A stretch of 64,000 nucleotides of DNA from LMUY01 sp964235495 (GCA_964235495.1 CAXSAX010000013.1:21233-85232); one strand, 5' to 3'. Shown: positions 1 through 7,861, counted from the first letter of the stretch. The notes: a model not told the origin generated them from the sequence alone. Numbers and translations: made by a program.

Positions 1-30
1 GAGATCGTGCATTTCATAGGGGGCGGTTGA
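1..30 (+). CDS. thiS: ThiS sulfur-carrier protein, 3' end only
   Basis: The first ten codons read EIVHFIGGG and then TGA. ThiS proteins end in a Gly-Gly tail that is adenylated and thiocarboxylated to deliver sulfur for the thiazole ring, and this ending fits. The stop lies two bases before the thiG start, the usual thiS-thiG order, so the two are probably translated together. Only the C-terminus is inside the window. The call rests on the tail plus the neighbour. Confidence 0.72.
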   Translation, partial: EIVHFIGGG

Positions 31-32
31 CC

Positions 33-827
33 ATGGACACCATCATGACGACCCAGGCCGACGGCTGGACCGTCGCCGGCCGGCATTTCCGCTCCCGCCT
101 GGTGGTGGGCACCGGCAAGTACCGCAGCCTGGAGGAGACGGCCGCCGCGATCGAGGCGTCCGGCGCGGAGATGGTGACGGTCGCGGTGCGCCGGGTGAAC
201 CTGTCCGATCCGGACGCGCCGATGCTGCAGGACCATGTGGACCCCAAGCGCATCACCTACCTGCCGAACACCGCCGGCTGCCACACGGCGAACGATGCGG
301 TGCGCACCCTGCGTCTAGCGCGGGAAGTCGGCGGCTGGAACCTGGTGAAGCTGGAGGTGCTGGGGCCGCCGCCGCACCTGTACCCGGACATGGCGGGGAC
401 GTTCGAGGCGGCGGCGGCGCTGATCAAGGACGGCTTCGAGGTCATGGTGTACTGCGCCGACGACCCGGTGGCGGCCAAGCGGCTGGAGGAGATGGGCTGC
501 GTCGCCATTATGCCGCTGGGTGCGCCGATCGGCTCCGGGTTGGGGCTGCAGAACCCGGCGATGCTGGCCATGCTGATCGAGCAGGCGGGCGTGCCGGTGC
601 TGGTGGATGCCGGCGTCGGCACCGCGTCGGACGCGGCAATGGCGATGGAACTGGGCTGCGACGCCGTGTTGCTGAACTCCGCCATCGCCCACGCGGGCGA
701 CCCAGTGCTGATGGCGCGCGCCATGAAGGCCGGGGTGGAAGCCGGCCGCCTGGCCCACCTGGCCGGACGCATGCCGCGGCGCATGGCAGCCGATCCGTCG
801 AGCCCGCTGGCCGGGCTGATTCGCTAG
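33..827 (+). CDS. thiG: Thiazole synthase ThiG
   Basis: ThiG makes the thiazole phosphate of thiamine from 1-deoxyxylulose 5-phosphate, dehydroglycine and the ThiS thiocarboxylate in the cytoplasm. The 264-residue length is normal. The Schiff-base lysine is K106 in NLVKLEVLG, and the family strings PNTAGCHTA, APIGSGLG and VDAGVGTASDAA are present. The ATG at 33 is chosen because a purine-rich site (agggggcgg) sits about seven bases upstream and the ThiS stop is just before it; a TTG at 27 in the same frame would overlap thiS. The gene ends in a strong hairpin, so it is likely the last in a thi operon. Confidence 0.96.
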   Translation: MDTIMTTQADGWTVAGRHFRSRLVVGTGKYRSLEETAAAIEASGAEMVTVAVRRVNLSDPDAPMLQDHVDPKRITYLPNTAGCHTANDAVRTLRLAREVGGWNLVKLEVLGPPPHLYPDMAGTFEAAAALIKDGFEVMVYCADDPVAAKRLEEMGCVAIMPLGAPIGSGLGLQNPAMLAMLIEQAGVPVLVDAGVGTASDAAMAMELGCDAVLLNSAIAHAGDPVLMARAMKAGVEAGRLAHLAGRMPRRMAADPSSPLAGLIR

Positions 828-829
828 CC

Positions 830-868
830 CGACGCTGGCTTCGCAGCCGGCGTCGCGATCACGTTTTT
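830..868 (+). terminator. Hairpin terminator after thiG
   Basis: An 11-bp stem with one G-T wobble (cgacgctggct / agccggcgtcg) and a four-base loop starts three bases after the thiG stop. It is followed within ten bases by a run of five T. This is a good rho-independent terminator shape. Confidence 0.65.
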
Positions 869-1212
869 CGTGAACGTGGTGGCTGGGCCACGCCCTATGT
901 TGCGCTTCGGTAACTCGGCCGGCCCCGCTGCGGCGTCTTGGCGAGTATTCGGCCGGGTCTGCCAAGAGGATGGCCGGGCAAGTCCAGTTGCAGCCGTGAA
1001 CTGGCGGCGACAAGCAACAATGGCTCAAACCGGCTTCATAAAAGCGGTATAAAGCTCGAAGGCTTGCGACGGCATTGTGGTTTGCACAGCACAGTTTGCC
1101 GCCTGTGGCAGACGACGCATTGCGATTGCGCACCAGTTACCGCTTGCAGCCGGCCAAGCTCGCGGGCTGACTGGCTTTGCCGACCGATCCGGTGGCGAAG
1201 GAGCCTTGCCGC
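869..1212. other. Intergenic stretch between thiG and the RlpA-like gene
   Basis: No gene can be supported here. A 60-codon frame at 870-1052 has no family resemblance or good ribosome site. Two small symmetries are visible: GTGGC-tgg-GCCAC near 880 and a CCAGTT/AACTGG pair separated by nine bases near 983-1003. The last 150 bases probably hold the promoter of the downstream gene, but no clear boxes were recognised. Confidence 0.5.
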
Positions 1213-1755
1213 ATGTCTTTTAAGCGTTTGTTGCTGCCGACCTTTACCCTGGCCGTGATGGGGTCCGCCGCGGTCGGGGCGCAAAGCGTGGGGATGGCGT
1301 CATGGTATGGCGAGCGGCACGACGGGCTACGCACCAGTTCCGGCGCGGTGTTCGACCAGGAGAGCATGACGGCCGCCAGCCGCAGCCTGCCGCTCGGCCG
1401 CCGGGTGCGGGTGACGATGCAGGAGACCGGCCGCTCCGTCGTCGTGCTGGTCAATGACCGGATGGGGGGACGCAGCTCCATCATCGACCTGGCCAAGGGG
1501 GCGGCGCGCGAGATCGGCCTGCTCGGCCGCGGGCGCGGCATGGTGTCGATCGACACGGCGGACGACGAGCCGGTCGAGATCGCGGAGGCTGAGGATGACG
1601 GCGCGCCCGGCACGCCCGAAAGCCAGCCGCGCCGCCACGGTCGGCGCCGGGCCAGCATCCGACTCGTCTCGTGCTGCAACCTGGGCTCGGCGGCTCCCTC
1701 GGCAACCCTGGGCCGCGGCGTCAGGCGGCAGCACGCGGCGCGTCGCCAGGCCTGA
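1213..1755 (+). CDS. RlpA-like double-psi beta-barrel protein, probably exported, catalytic residues altered
   Basis: The 180-residue product has a hydrophobic N-terminus (about residues 5-23, AQS cleavage region) and then an RlpA-like barrel from ASWYGERHDG to about residue 103 (NDR at 81-83, IIDLAKGAA). RlpA proteins are septal lytic transglycosylases that cut naked glycan strands. Here the usual GE(x)F/Y motif reads SSGAVFD (42-48), so the glutamate is Ala, and the usual AAH reads AAS (54-56). It may bind glycan without cutting. There is no SPOR domain; the C-terminal 70 residues are Arg-rich and low in complexity. The ATG at 1213 has an AAGGAG site nine to ten bases upstream. Confidence 0.8.
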   Translation: MSFKRLLLPTFTLAVMGSAAVGAQSVGMASWYGERHDGLRTSSGAVFDQESMTAASRSLPLGRRVRVTMQETGRSVVVLVNDRMGGRSSIIDLAKGAAREIGLLGRGRGMVSIDTADDEPVEIAEAEDDGAPGTPESQPRRHGRRRASIRLVSCCNLGSAAPSATLGRGVRRQHAARRQA

Positions 1756-1885
1756 GGCGGCGTCCCTCGAACAGGCTGTACTTACAACCCTTTAACCATC
1801 TTTGGATTTTCTTGGGCCAAGCCGAAATTTCCGCTTGCGCCCACCTCCCTAGGGTCCTATTTGCGCATCCCACGCAGCAACGCAC

Positions 1886-2026
1886 GTGCCTCTGACCTTC
1901 GGGTTACGCAACGACGTCAAGCGTTCTGGCAAGCGACTTCCTACCGCTGGTTCGTTCGACCGTTTCGTCAACTCCCGCTCCACCGCCGTAACAGGTGGGC
2001 GGCAATCAGAAGGCTCAGTGCGATGA
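1886..2026 (+). CDS. Candidate leader peptide of the ornithine decarboxylase gene
   Basis: A GTG-started 46-codon frame ends in a TGA that overlaps the ATG of the decarboxylase gene (ATGA). Mid-frame it reads SFDRFVNSR (codons 1952-1978). This resembles the effector end of the E. coli arrest peptide SpeFL (SFDFHFFNAR), which senses ornithine and controls speF. A stable hairpin (1975-2002) begins just where that block ends. No clear ribosome site precedes the GTG, and the true start may differ. The resemblance was judged by eye from remembered sequence, so this is a hypothesis. Confidence 0.3.
   Translation: MPLTFGLRNDVKRSGKRLPTAGSFDRFVNSRSTAVTGGRQSEGSVR
1975..2002 (+). promoter_or_regulatory. 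Leader hairpin just upstream of the ornithine decarboxylase ribosome site
   Basis: CCGC-t-CCACC pairs with GGTGGGCGG around a nine-base loop, giving a nine-pair stem with one bulge. It ends five bases before the AGAAGG ribosome site (about 2008-2013). The 267-base leader (1756-2022) is in the position where Rfam describes the alphaproteobacterial speF leader RNA; membership could not be tested. Opening or closing this stem could change access to the ribosome site. Confidence 0.42.
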
Positions 2027-3153
2027 CCCCAAAGATCGCGCAGTTCCTGGCCGACTCGCGTCCGGCCACTCCCTGCCTTGTCCTTGACATGGACCGTGTG
2101 GAGGAGAACTACCGTGCGATCAGCCATGCCCTGCCGCTGGCCCGTATCTACTATGCCGTGAAGGCGAACCCGGCCGCGCCGATCCTGGAGCGGCTGGTGG
2201 GCTTGGGCAGCGCGTTCGACGCGGCGTCCTACGAGGAGGTCGCCCTGTGCCTCGGCGCGGGCGCGGCGCCGGCGGCGATCTCGTTCGGCAACACGATCAA
2301 GAAAGTATCCGCCATCCAGCGTGCCCACGCCGCCGGGGTGAGCATGTTCGCCTTCGACTCGAGCGAGGAGATGGAGAAGCTGGCGGAGCATGCGCCGGGC
2401 AGCCGGGTGTATTGCCGCCTGCTGGTGGAGAACAAGGGCGCCGACTGGCCGCTGTCCCGCAAGTTCGGCACCACGGTCGAGCGCGCGCGCGAGCTGATGA
2501 TCCGCGCCGGCCAGATAGGCCTCGATCCGTACGGCCTGTCGTTCCACGTCGGCAGCCAGCAGATGGACACGGCCGCCTACGAGGTCGCCATCGGCCAGGT
2601 GGCGATGCTGTTCACCGACCTGGCAGACGCCGGGGTGAACCTGCGCATGGTCAACCTCGGCGGCGGCTTCCCCGTGCGCTACCGCGACGAGGTGCCGACG
2701 GTGGACCGGTTCGCCCAGGCGATCATGCACGCCATGACCGAGCATTTCGGCAATCATCTGCCGGAGATCCTGGTCGAGCCGGGGCGAAGCATGGTCGGCG
2801 ACGCGGGCGTGGTGCGCTCGGAGGTGGTGCTGGTCAGCCGCCGCGTCCCCGGCGACCCGACCCGCTGGGTGTACCTCGACATCGGCCGCTTCGGCGGGCT
2901 GGCCGAGACGGAGGGCGAGTCGATCAAGTACCGCATCCAGACGATGCATGACGGCGAGGCGACCGGGCCCGTCTGCATCGCAGGCCCCACCTGCGACGGC
3001 GCCGACATCCTCTACGAGCGCAGCAACTACCGCCTGCCGCTCTCGCTCGCCCATGGCGAGACGGTCGATCTGATGGCGGCCGGCGCTTACGTGACTACCT
3101 ATGCCAGCCAGCGCTTCAACGGCTTCGCGCCGCTGGCGGAACACTACATCTAA
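2023..3153 (+). CDS. odc: Ornithine/lysine decarboxylase, group IV (alanine-racemase fold)
   Basis: A PLP enzyme of 376 residues that decarboxylates ornithine (and often lysine) to putrescine or cadaverine, the entry to polyamines. The PLP lysine is K47 in YYAVKANP, H175 lies in SFHVGSQ, the phosphate loop GGGFP starts at 213, EPGRSM at 252, and the catalytic Cys-Asp pair is C324-D325 in GPTCDGAD. The frame stays open back to 1861, but homologues begin about ten residues before the PATPCLVLD block, so the ATG at 2023, with AGAAGG nine bases upstream, is chosen. The leader is likely regulatory. A GST gene follows after four bases. Confidence 0.95.
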   Translation: MTPKIAQFLADSRPATPCLVLDMDRVEENYRAISHALPLARIYYAVKANPAAPILERLVGLGSAFDAASYEEVALCLGAGAAPAAISFGNTIKKVSAIQRAHAAGVSMFAFDSSEEMEKLAEHAPGSRVYCRLLVENKGADWPLSRKFGTTVERARELMIRAGQIGLDPYGLSFHVGSQQMDTAAYEVAIGQVAMLFTDLADAGVNLRMVNLGGGFPVRYRDEVPTVDRFAQAIMHAMTEHFGNHLPEILVEPGRSMVGDAGVVRSEVVLVSRRVPGDPTRWVYLDIGRFGGLAETEGESIKYRIQTMHDGEATGPVCIAGPTCDGADILYERSNYRLPLSLAHGETVDLMAAGAYVTTYASQRFNGFAPLAEHYI

Positions 3154-3157
3154 GGCG

Positions 3158-3868
3158 ATGGCGCGCTACGAGCTCTACTACTGGCCGGCGATCCAGGGCC
3201 GTGGCGAGTTCGTGCGCCTGGCCCTGGAAGCGACCGGGACGCCCTACCGGGACGTGGCGCGGGAAGACGGGGTGGCCGCCATGACCCGGCGCATGGCGGG
3301 AGGCCCCTCCCCGCCCTTCGCGCCGCCGTTCCTGGTCGATGGCCCCGTGGTGGTGGCGCAGGTGGCCGCCATCCTGCACCATCTCGGCCCGGCGCTCGGG
3401 CTCGGGCCGCAGGACGAGCGGGGCCGGCTGTGGTGCCACCAGGTGCAGCTCACCATCACCGACCTGGTGGCGGAGGCGCACGACACGCATCACCCGATCG
3501 GCCCCATGCTCTATTACGAGGACCAGAAGCCCGAGGCGCTGCGCCGCGCCGGGCAGTTCACGGCGGAGCGGCTGCCGAAGTACCTGGGCTGGCTGGAAAC
3601 GGTCGCCGCCCGCAACCCGGCGGATGCGGGATGGCTGGTCGGCAACGGGCTGAGCACGGCGGACTTGTCCGTGTTCCAGGTGGCGGCGGGCCTGCGCCAC
3701 GCGTTCCCGAAAGCCATGGCAGGATTCGACACCGGGTTCCCGCGTCTGGCCGCGCTGTGCGGCCGGGTGGCGGCGCTGCCCGCGGTCGCGGCCTACCTGG
3801 CCTCCGACCGCCGCATCCCGTTCAACGAGCAGGGCGTGTTCCGGCGCTATCCCGAACTGGACGGCTGA
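3158..3868 (+). CDS. Glutathione S-transferase family protein
   Basis: The 236-residue product has a thioredoxin-like N-terminal half (YELYYWPAIQGRGEFVRLAL, with Tyr/Trp near residues 4-9 and a cis-Pro-like PFLVDG near 63) and an all-helical C-terminal half ending in the usual LxxRVAALPAVAAYL helix. This arrangement resembles sigma/alpha-like bacterial GSTs. It would use glutathione in the cytoplasm; the substrate cannot be told. The ATG lies four bases after the decarboxylase stop, so the pair is probably co-transcribed, although no metabolic link is evident. Confidence 0.88.
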   Translation: MARYELYYWPAIQGRGEFVRLALEATGTPYRDVAREDGVAAMTRRMAGGPSPPFAPPFLVDGPVVVAQVAAILHHLGPALGLGPQDERGRLWCHQVQLTITDLVAEAHDTHHPIGPMLYYEDQKPEALRRAGQFTAERLPKYLGWLETVAARNPADAGWLVGNGLSTADLSVFQVAAGLRHAFPKAMAGFDTGFPRLAALCGRVAALPAVAAYLASDRRIPFNEQGVFRRYPELDG

Positions 3869-3937
3869 CGGGTCGCTGTGCCACCCATGGGCTGACGGCG
3901 GGCGCCGGGTGGCCCGTGCAAGGCATGGAGGGCAGGC

Positions 3938-5668
3938 ATGCACCAGGACAGCCCGGGGCGGCGGCGCCCGGAGCAGCTGCGGTCGCAACGCTGGTTCGGG
4001 GTCGATGACTTGCGGGCTTTCGGCCACCGCTCCCGCCTCAAGCAGATGGGGTATGGCCCGGAGGACTACGCCGGCCGCCCGGTCATCGCCATCATCAACA
4101 CCTGGTCGGACATCAACCAGTGCCACGCGCACTTCAAGGAGCGCGTGCAGGACGTCAAACGCGGCGTGCTGCAGGCGGGCGGCTTCCCGCTCGAACTGCC
4201 GGCGATCTCGCTGTCGGAGCCTTTCGTCAAGCCCACGACCATGCTGTACCGCAACCTGCTGGCGATGGAGACGGAGGAGGCGCTGCGGTCGCATCCGATC
4301 GACGGGGCAGTGCTGATGGGCGGCTGCGACAAGACGACGCCGGGCCTGATCCTGGGCGCGATCTCGATGGACCTGCCCGCCATCTTCGTGCCGGCCGGGC
4401 CGATGCTGCGCGGCAACTGGCGCGGCAAGACCCTGGGCTCCGGCTCCGACAGCTGGAAATACTGGGCGGAGCGCAAGGCTGGCAACCTGTCCGACGCGGC
4501 GTGGGACGAGATCGAGAGCGGCATCGCCCGCTCCGACGGGCTGTGCATGACGATGGGCACGGCGGCCACCATGACGGCGGTGGCCGAGGCGATGGGGCTG
4601 TCGCTGCCGGGCGCCTCCTCCATCCCGGCGCCCGACTCCAACCACCCGCGGATGTGCGCATCCTCCGGGCGGCGCATCGTGGAGATGGTCTGGCAGGACC
4701 TGAAGCCATCCGACATCATTTCGCCGCCCGCGGTGGACAACGCCATACGCTGCCACCTCGCCATGGGCGGATCGACCAACGCCATGATCCACGTCGTCGC
4801 CATGGCGCGCCGCGCCGGCATCCCGCTCACCCTGCAGCAGTTCGACAGCCTGGCGCGCCAGGTGCCGGTGCTCGCCAACGTGCGCCCGTCCGGCGCCTTC
4901 CTGATGGAGGACTTCTTCTACGCCGGCGGCATCCTGGCCTTGCTGGAGGCGCTGCGCCCGCTGCTCGACCTCGACTGCCTGACCGTCAACGGCCGCACCC
5001 TGGGCGAGAACATCGCCGGCGCCGAGGTGCACAACCCGGAGGTCATTCACACCCTGAACGACCCCGTGGCGAAGGAGGCGACGGCGATCCTGTACGGCAA
5101 CCTCGCGCCCGACGGCGCGGTGATCAAGCCCTCTGCCGCCTCGGCCCACCTGCTGAAGCATCGCGGGCCCGCGCTCGTGTTCGAGGATTACAACCACATG
5201 GCGTCCCTGATCGACCGCGACGACCTCGACGTGACGGCCGACCATGTGCTGGTGCTCAAGAACGCCGGGCCGGTCGGCGCGGGCATGCCGGAGTGGGGCA
5301 TGTTGCCGGTGCCGACCAAGCTGCTGCGCCAGGGCGTGCGCGACATGATGCGGGTTTCCGACGCGCGGATGAGCGGGACGAGCTTCGGCGCCTGCGTGCT
5401 GCACGTCTCGCCGGAATCAGCGGTCGGCGGCCCGCTGGCCTTTGTGCGGACCGGGGACATGATCGAGGTGGACGTCGAGGCCCGCTCGCTCAGCCTCGTG
5501 GTGGCAGAGGACGAGCTGGCCCGGCGGCGCGCGGCCTGGACGCCGCCGCCGCTGCCGGCCCGCGGCTACGGACGGTTGTTCGCCGAGCACATCCAGCAGG
5601 CGCACGAAGGCTGCGACTTCGACTTCCTCGCCGGAACGCAGCGCCTGCCGGAGCCGGAGATCCACTGA
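3938..5668 (+). CDS. IlvD/Edd family dehydratase, sugar-acid (L-arabinonate-like) type
   Basis: A 576-residue iron-sulfur dehydratase. Cluster cysteines are C62 (NQCHAHF), C130 (GGCDKTTPG) and C203 (GLCMTMGTA); K132 is the position carbamylated in relatives. The RSQRWFG start and the INTWSD string put it with the pentonate/hexonate dehydratases (L-arabinonate, D-xylonate, galactonate) rather than with branched-chain IlvD or Edd. These enzymes turn an aldonate into a 2-keto-3-deoxy acid. GGAGG precedes the ATG by six bases. Its neighbours are a beta-hydroxyacid dehydrogenase and a sugar importer, supporting a sugar-acid role; the exact substrate is open. Confidence 0.9.
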   Translation: MHQDSPGRRRPEQLRSQRWFGVDDLRAFGHRSRLKQMGYGPEDYAGRPVIAIINTWSDINQCHAHFKERVQDVKRGVLQAGGFPLELPAISLSEPFVKPTTMLYRNLLAMETEEALRSHPIDGAVLMGGCDKTTPGLILGAISMDLPAIFVPAGPMLRGNWRGKTLGSGSDSWKYWAERKAGNLSDAAWDEIESGIARSDGLCMTMGTAATMTAVAEAMGLSLPGASSIPAPDSNHPRMCASSGRRIVEMVWQDLKPSDIISPPAVDNAIRCHLAMGGSTNAMIHVVAMARRAGIPLTLQQFDSLARQVPVLANVRPSGAFLMEDFFYAGGILALLEALRPLLDLDCLTVNGRTLGENIAGAEVHNPEVIHTLNDPVAKEATAILYGNLAPDGAVIKPSAASAHLLKHRGPALVFEDYNHMASLIDRDDLDVTADHVLVLKNAGPVGAGMPEWGMLPVPTKLLRQGVRDMMRVSDARMSGTSFGACVLHVSPESAVGGPLAFVRTGDMIEVDVEARSLSLVVAEDELARRRAAWTPPPLPARGYGRLFAEHIQQAHEGCDFDFLAGTQRLPEPEIH

Positions 5669-5673
5669 GAGTC

Positions 5674-5779
5674 GCAGGGCTCTGCCCTGCACCCGGAAGG
5701 GGACGGGGTCCCCTTCACCCCTTCATATAAAGGTGTCCAGAGGACTTCGTCCTCTGGCGGGGTTTGGGGCAGAGCCCCG
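5674..5779 (+). repeat. Multi-hairpin intergenic repeat, copy 1
   Basis: Four perfect hairpins stand in a row: GCAGGGC-tct-GCCCTGC (5674-5690), AAGGGGAC-ggg-GTCCCCTT (5697-5715), CCAGAGGAC-ttc-GTCCTCTGG (5737-5757) and GGGGC-aga-GCCCC (5766-5778). A second copy lies in opposite orientation at 29995-30105. Both copies sit between the 3' ends of convergent genes. It looks like a dispersed palindromic (REP-like) element that may double as a two-way terminator. Confidence 0.8.
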
Positions 5780-5782
5780 ATC

Positions 5783-6673
5783 TTAGCCCCGCTTCACCCC
5801 GTTCACCTCTGCCACCACGTCGGTCAGCATCGGCACGTAGTCCTGCCCACGCCCCAGCCCGGCCGCGAGGGCGAAGCTGTTGCGCACCGCGGCGCTCACC
5901 GGGTTGGCGGCCCCGCTGGCGCTCGCGAAGTTGGCCAGGTACGTGAGGTCCTTGAGCGCGTTGTTGAGCGTGAACAGATGCGCCTCGCGGTTGCCGCCGA
6001 CCACGTAGTCGAAAAACGTCTGGAAGAAGCCGCAATCCATGCGGCCGCCGTTGATCACGCCGTGGAAGGTGCTCTCCGACACGCCGGCCTTAGCGCCCAG
6101 CATCAGCGCCTCGGCATACAGCGCGCCGTAGCCGAGCGAGACGAAGTTGTTCAGCAGCTTCATCATGTGCCCGGTCCCGGTCGGCCCGGTCTCGACGATG
6201 CGGGCGGCGAAGGCTTCCAGGACCGGCCGCGCCCGCGCGACATCGGCCGCGGCGCCCCCCACCATCACGTCCAGCGTGCCGGCCCAGGCCTCCTTCGGCG
6301 TGCGGCTCAGCGGCGCGTCGATCAGGGTGATGCCCTGTGGCGCCAGCTCGCCCGCCAGCCGCGTCGTGACGGCGGGCTCCGAGGTTGAGCAGTCGATCAC
6401 CAGCAGCTCCTTGCCCGCGGCGGCCAGGCCGTCCGGGCCGTTGACCACCTGCTGCACCTGGACGCTGCCGGTCACGCACAGCACCACGATGTCGGACGCC
6501 TCGGCCACCGCCCGCGGCGAGCTGGCCTCGGCCGCGCCGCGCTGCAGCAGGTCCTCGATCGCGTCGCGCTTGCGGTGCGCCAGCACGGTGAGCGGGAAGC
6601 CCTTGCCCACCAGGTTGCTGGCCATGCCGTGGCCCATGTAGCCCAGCCCGATGAAGCCCACTCGTTCTGTCAT
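5783..6673 (-). CDS. NAD(P)-dependent beta-hydroxyacid dehydrogenase (3-hydroxyisobutyrate dehydrogenase family)
   Basis: The 296-residue product has the Rossmann start VGFIGLGYMGHGMASNL, the substrate loop DAPLSRTPKEAWAG and the catalytic-lysine helix GTGHMMKLLNNF. The family oxidises short beta-hydroxyacids or reduces semialdehydes (tartronate semialdehyde, 3-hydroxyisobutyrate, L-threonate). The substrate loop reads SRTP rather than the common SGG, so specificity may differ from the LtnD-like protein at 13346. The start at 6673 follows GGAGGGAG. It lies 22 bases downstream of the lacI-type gene on the same strand, so the two probably form an operon divergent from the sugar importer. Confidence 0.9.
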   Translation of the reverse strand: MTERVGFIGLGYMGHGMASNLVGKGFPLTVLAHRKRDAIEDLLQRGAAEASSPRAVAEASDIVVLCVTGSVQVQQVVNGPDGLAAAGKELLVIDCSTSEPAVTTRLAGELAPQGITLIDAPLSRTPKEAWAGTLDVMVGGAAADVARARPVLEAFAARIVETGPTGTGHMMKLLNNFVSLGYGALYAEALMLGAKAGVSESTFHGVINGGRMDCGFFQTFFDYVVGGNREAHLFTLNNALKDLTYLANFASASGAANPVSAAVRNSFALAAGLGRGQDYVPMLTDVVAEVNGVKRG

Positions 6674-6695
6674 GACGTTCTCCCTCCGTGTTGCT

Positions 6696-7766
6696 TCAGG
6701 TGCTGGCGCGAACTTCCAGCCGATAGCCGACATCGACGCCGGGCGGCCCGGCGGGCCGGCCCTGGATGCGGGCCAGCAGCTTGCGCGCCGCCGTGTCGCC
6801 GATCTGCTGGCGCGGCGAGACGATTGATGTCAACGCCGGGTTGGTCAACGCGCCGATCTCCAGGCCGTTGAACCCGGCGATGGCGATCCGGCCCGGCACC
6901 GCGATGCCTTCGCGCTGCGCCCGCAGCAGGGCGCCCACGGCCAGGTCGTCGTTGGCGAAGAACAGCGCGTCGAGCGCCGGGTCCTGCGCCAGCACCGCCA
7001 CCAGCTTGTCGCCGCCGAGCCCGGGGCTGGACTTCTCGCCGTGGCCGAACGGGGCGCGCCGCGGCAGGCCGGCCTGCCCCAGCGCCCGGTCGAGCCCCTC
7101 GAAGCGCTGCATGGCCCGGTGGTCGCGGTCGAGCCAGCCGCCGACGAAGCCGATCTGGCGGTAGCCGCGCGCCACCAAGTGCTGGCCCATCGCCTCTCCG
7201 GCGGCGACGTGGGACAGGCCGACATTCATGTCGATCGCGCCCGCGCCGTACTCCATGATCTCGACCACGGGCCGCCCGCAGCCGCGCAGCAACCGGCTCG
7301 TCTGTTCGGCATGGCGCAGGCCGGCCAGAATCAACCCGGGCGGCGACCACCCCAGCAGAGTGCGCACCAGCTCGGCCTCGCGGCCGAGGTCATACTGCGT
7401 GTTGGCCAACAATAGCTGGTAGCGTTCCGCTTCCAGCACGTCCTGAATGCCCTGAACCACCTCGATGAACACGGCGTTGGACAGCGAGGGCACGATCACC
7501 GGGACGACCCTGCTGTCGGCGGAGGCGAGGGCGCCGGCGAACCGGTTGGGCACGTAGCCGAGCTCGGCGACCGCCTGCTCCACCTGCCGGCGCAGCACGG
7601 GCGACACGCTGCTGGGCGCGTTCAGCGCGCGGGACACCGTGATGGGGGCCACCCCGGCGCGCTCGGCCACATGCTTCAGCGTCACGGCGCCTTTCTGGGT
7701 GCGCCGGCGTCGTGACGACTGGCCTGATAACGATATTGTGCCCACCGCCGCAGCGTAGCGCAGCAT
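6696..7766 (-). CDS. LacI-family transcriptional regulator of the sugar-acid locus
   Basis: A helix-turn-helix (TLKHVAERAGVAPITVSRALN) is followed by a periplasmic-binding-protein-like sensor with the late LacI strings FFANDDLAVGALL and IAGFNGLEIG. Such proteins repress a nearby sugar operon until a small ligand binds. The gene is divergent from the importer operon starting at 7862. The start is uncertain: ATG at 7784 or 7766, or GTG at 7685. I use 7766, which leaves the candidate operator (7769-7784) immediately upstream and gives 356 residues. The basic RRRR stretch before the HTH is common in this subgroup. Confidence 0.9.
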   Translation of the reverse strand: MLRYAAAVGTISLSGQSSRRRRTQKGAVTLKHVAERAGVAPITVSRALNAPSSVSPVLRRQVEQAVAELGYVPNRFAGALASADSRVVPVIVPSLSNAVFIEVVQGIQDVLEAERYQLLLANTQYDLGREAELVRTLLGWSPPGLILAGLRHAEQTSRLLRGCGRPVVEIMEYGAGAIDMNVGLSHVAAGEAMGQHLVARGYRQIGFVGGWLDRDHRAMQRFEGLDRALGQAGLPRRAPFGHGEKSSPGLGGDKLVAVLAQDPALDALFFANDDLAVGALLRAQREGIAVPGRIAIAGFNGLEIGALTNPALTSIVSPRQQIGDTAARKLLARIQGRPAGPPGVDVGYRLEVRAST

Positions 7767-7768
7767 CG

Positions 7769-7784
7769 ATGATTGCGCTACCAT
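7769..7784. promoter_or_regulatory. Candidate LacI-type operator in the divergent promoter region
   Basis: ATGATTGC-GCTACCAT is an imperfect 16-bp palindrome (6 of 8 positions symmetric) with the central GC typical of LacI-family sites; the right half GCTACCA is close to consensus half-sites. A wider AGCGCA/TGCGCT pair (7757-7779) overlaps it. It lies between the regulator and the importer operon. Confidence 0.42.
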
Positions 7785-7861
7785 TCCGGGGCGACTATGG
7801 GTCGAAGCGGCAAGGGCGCCGGCTCGACGGCAAGAGCGCCCGCCTTTTGGGGATCGACGTC

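Noticed and set aside
870..1052. A 60-codon frame after thiG
   Set aside because: No ribosome site, no family resemblance, and it begins within the terminator.
1861..2022. N-terminal extension of ornithine decarboxylase in the same frame
   Set aside because: The extra 54 residues are Arg-rich and absent from the family as I know it; the ATG at 2023 has a good ribosome site.
3116..5404. A 762-codon minus-strand frame opposite the GST and dehydratase genes
   Set aside because: It is a composition shadow; both plus-strand genes have intact family motifs and ribosome sites.
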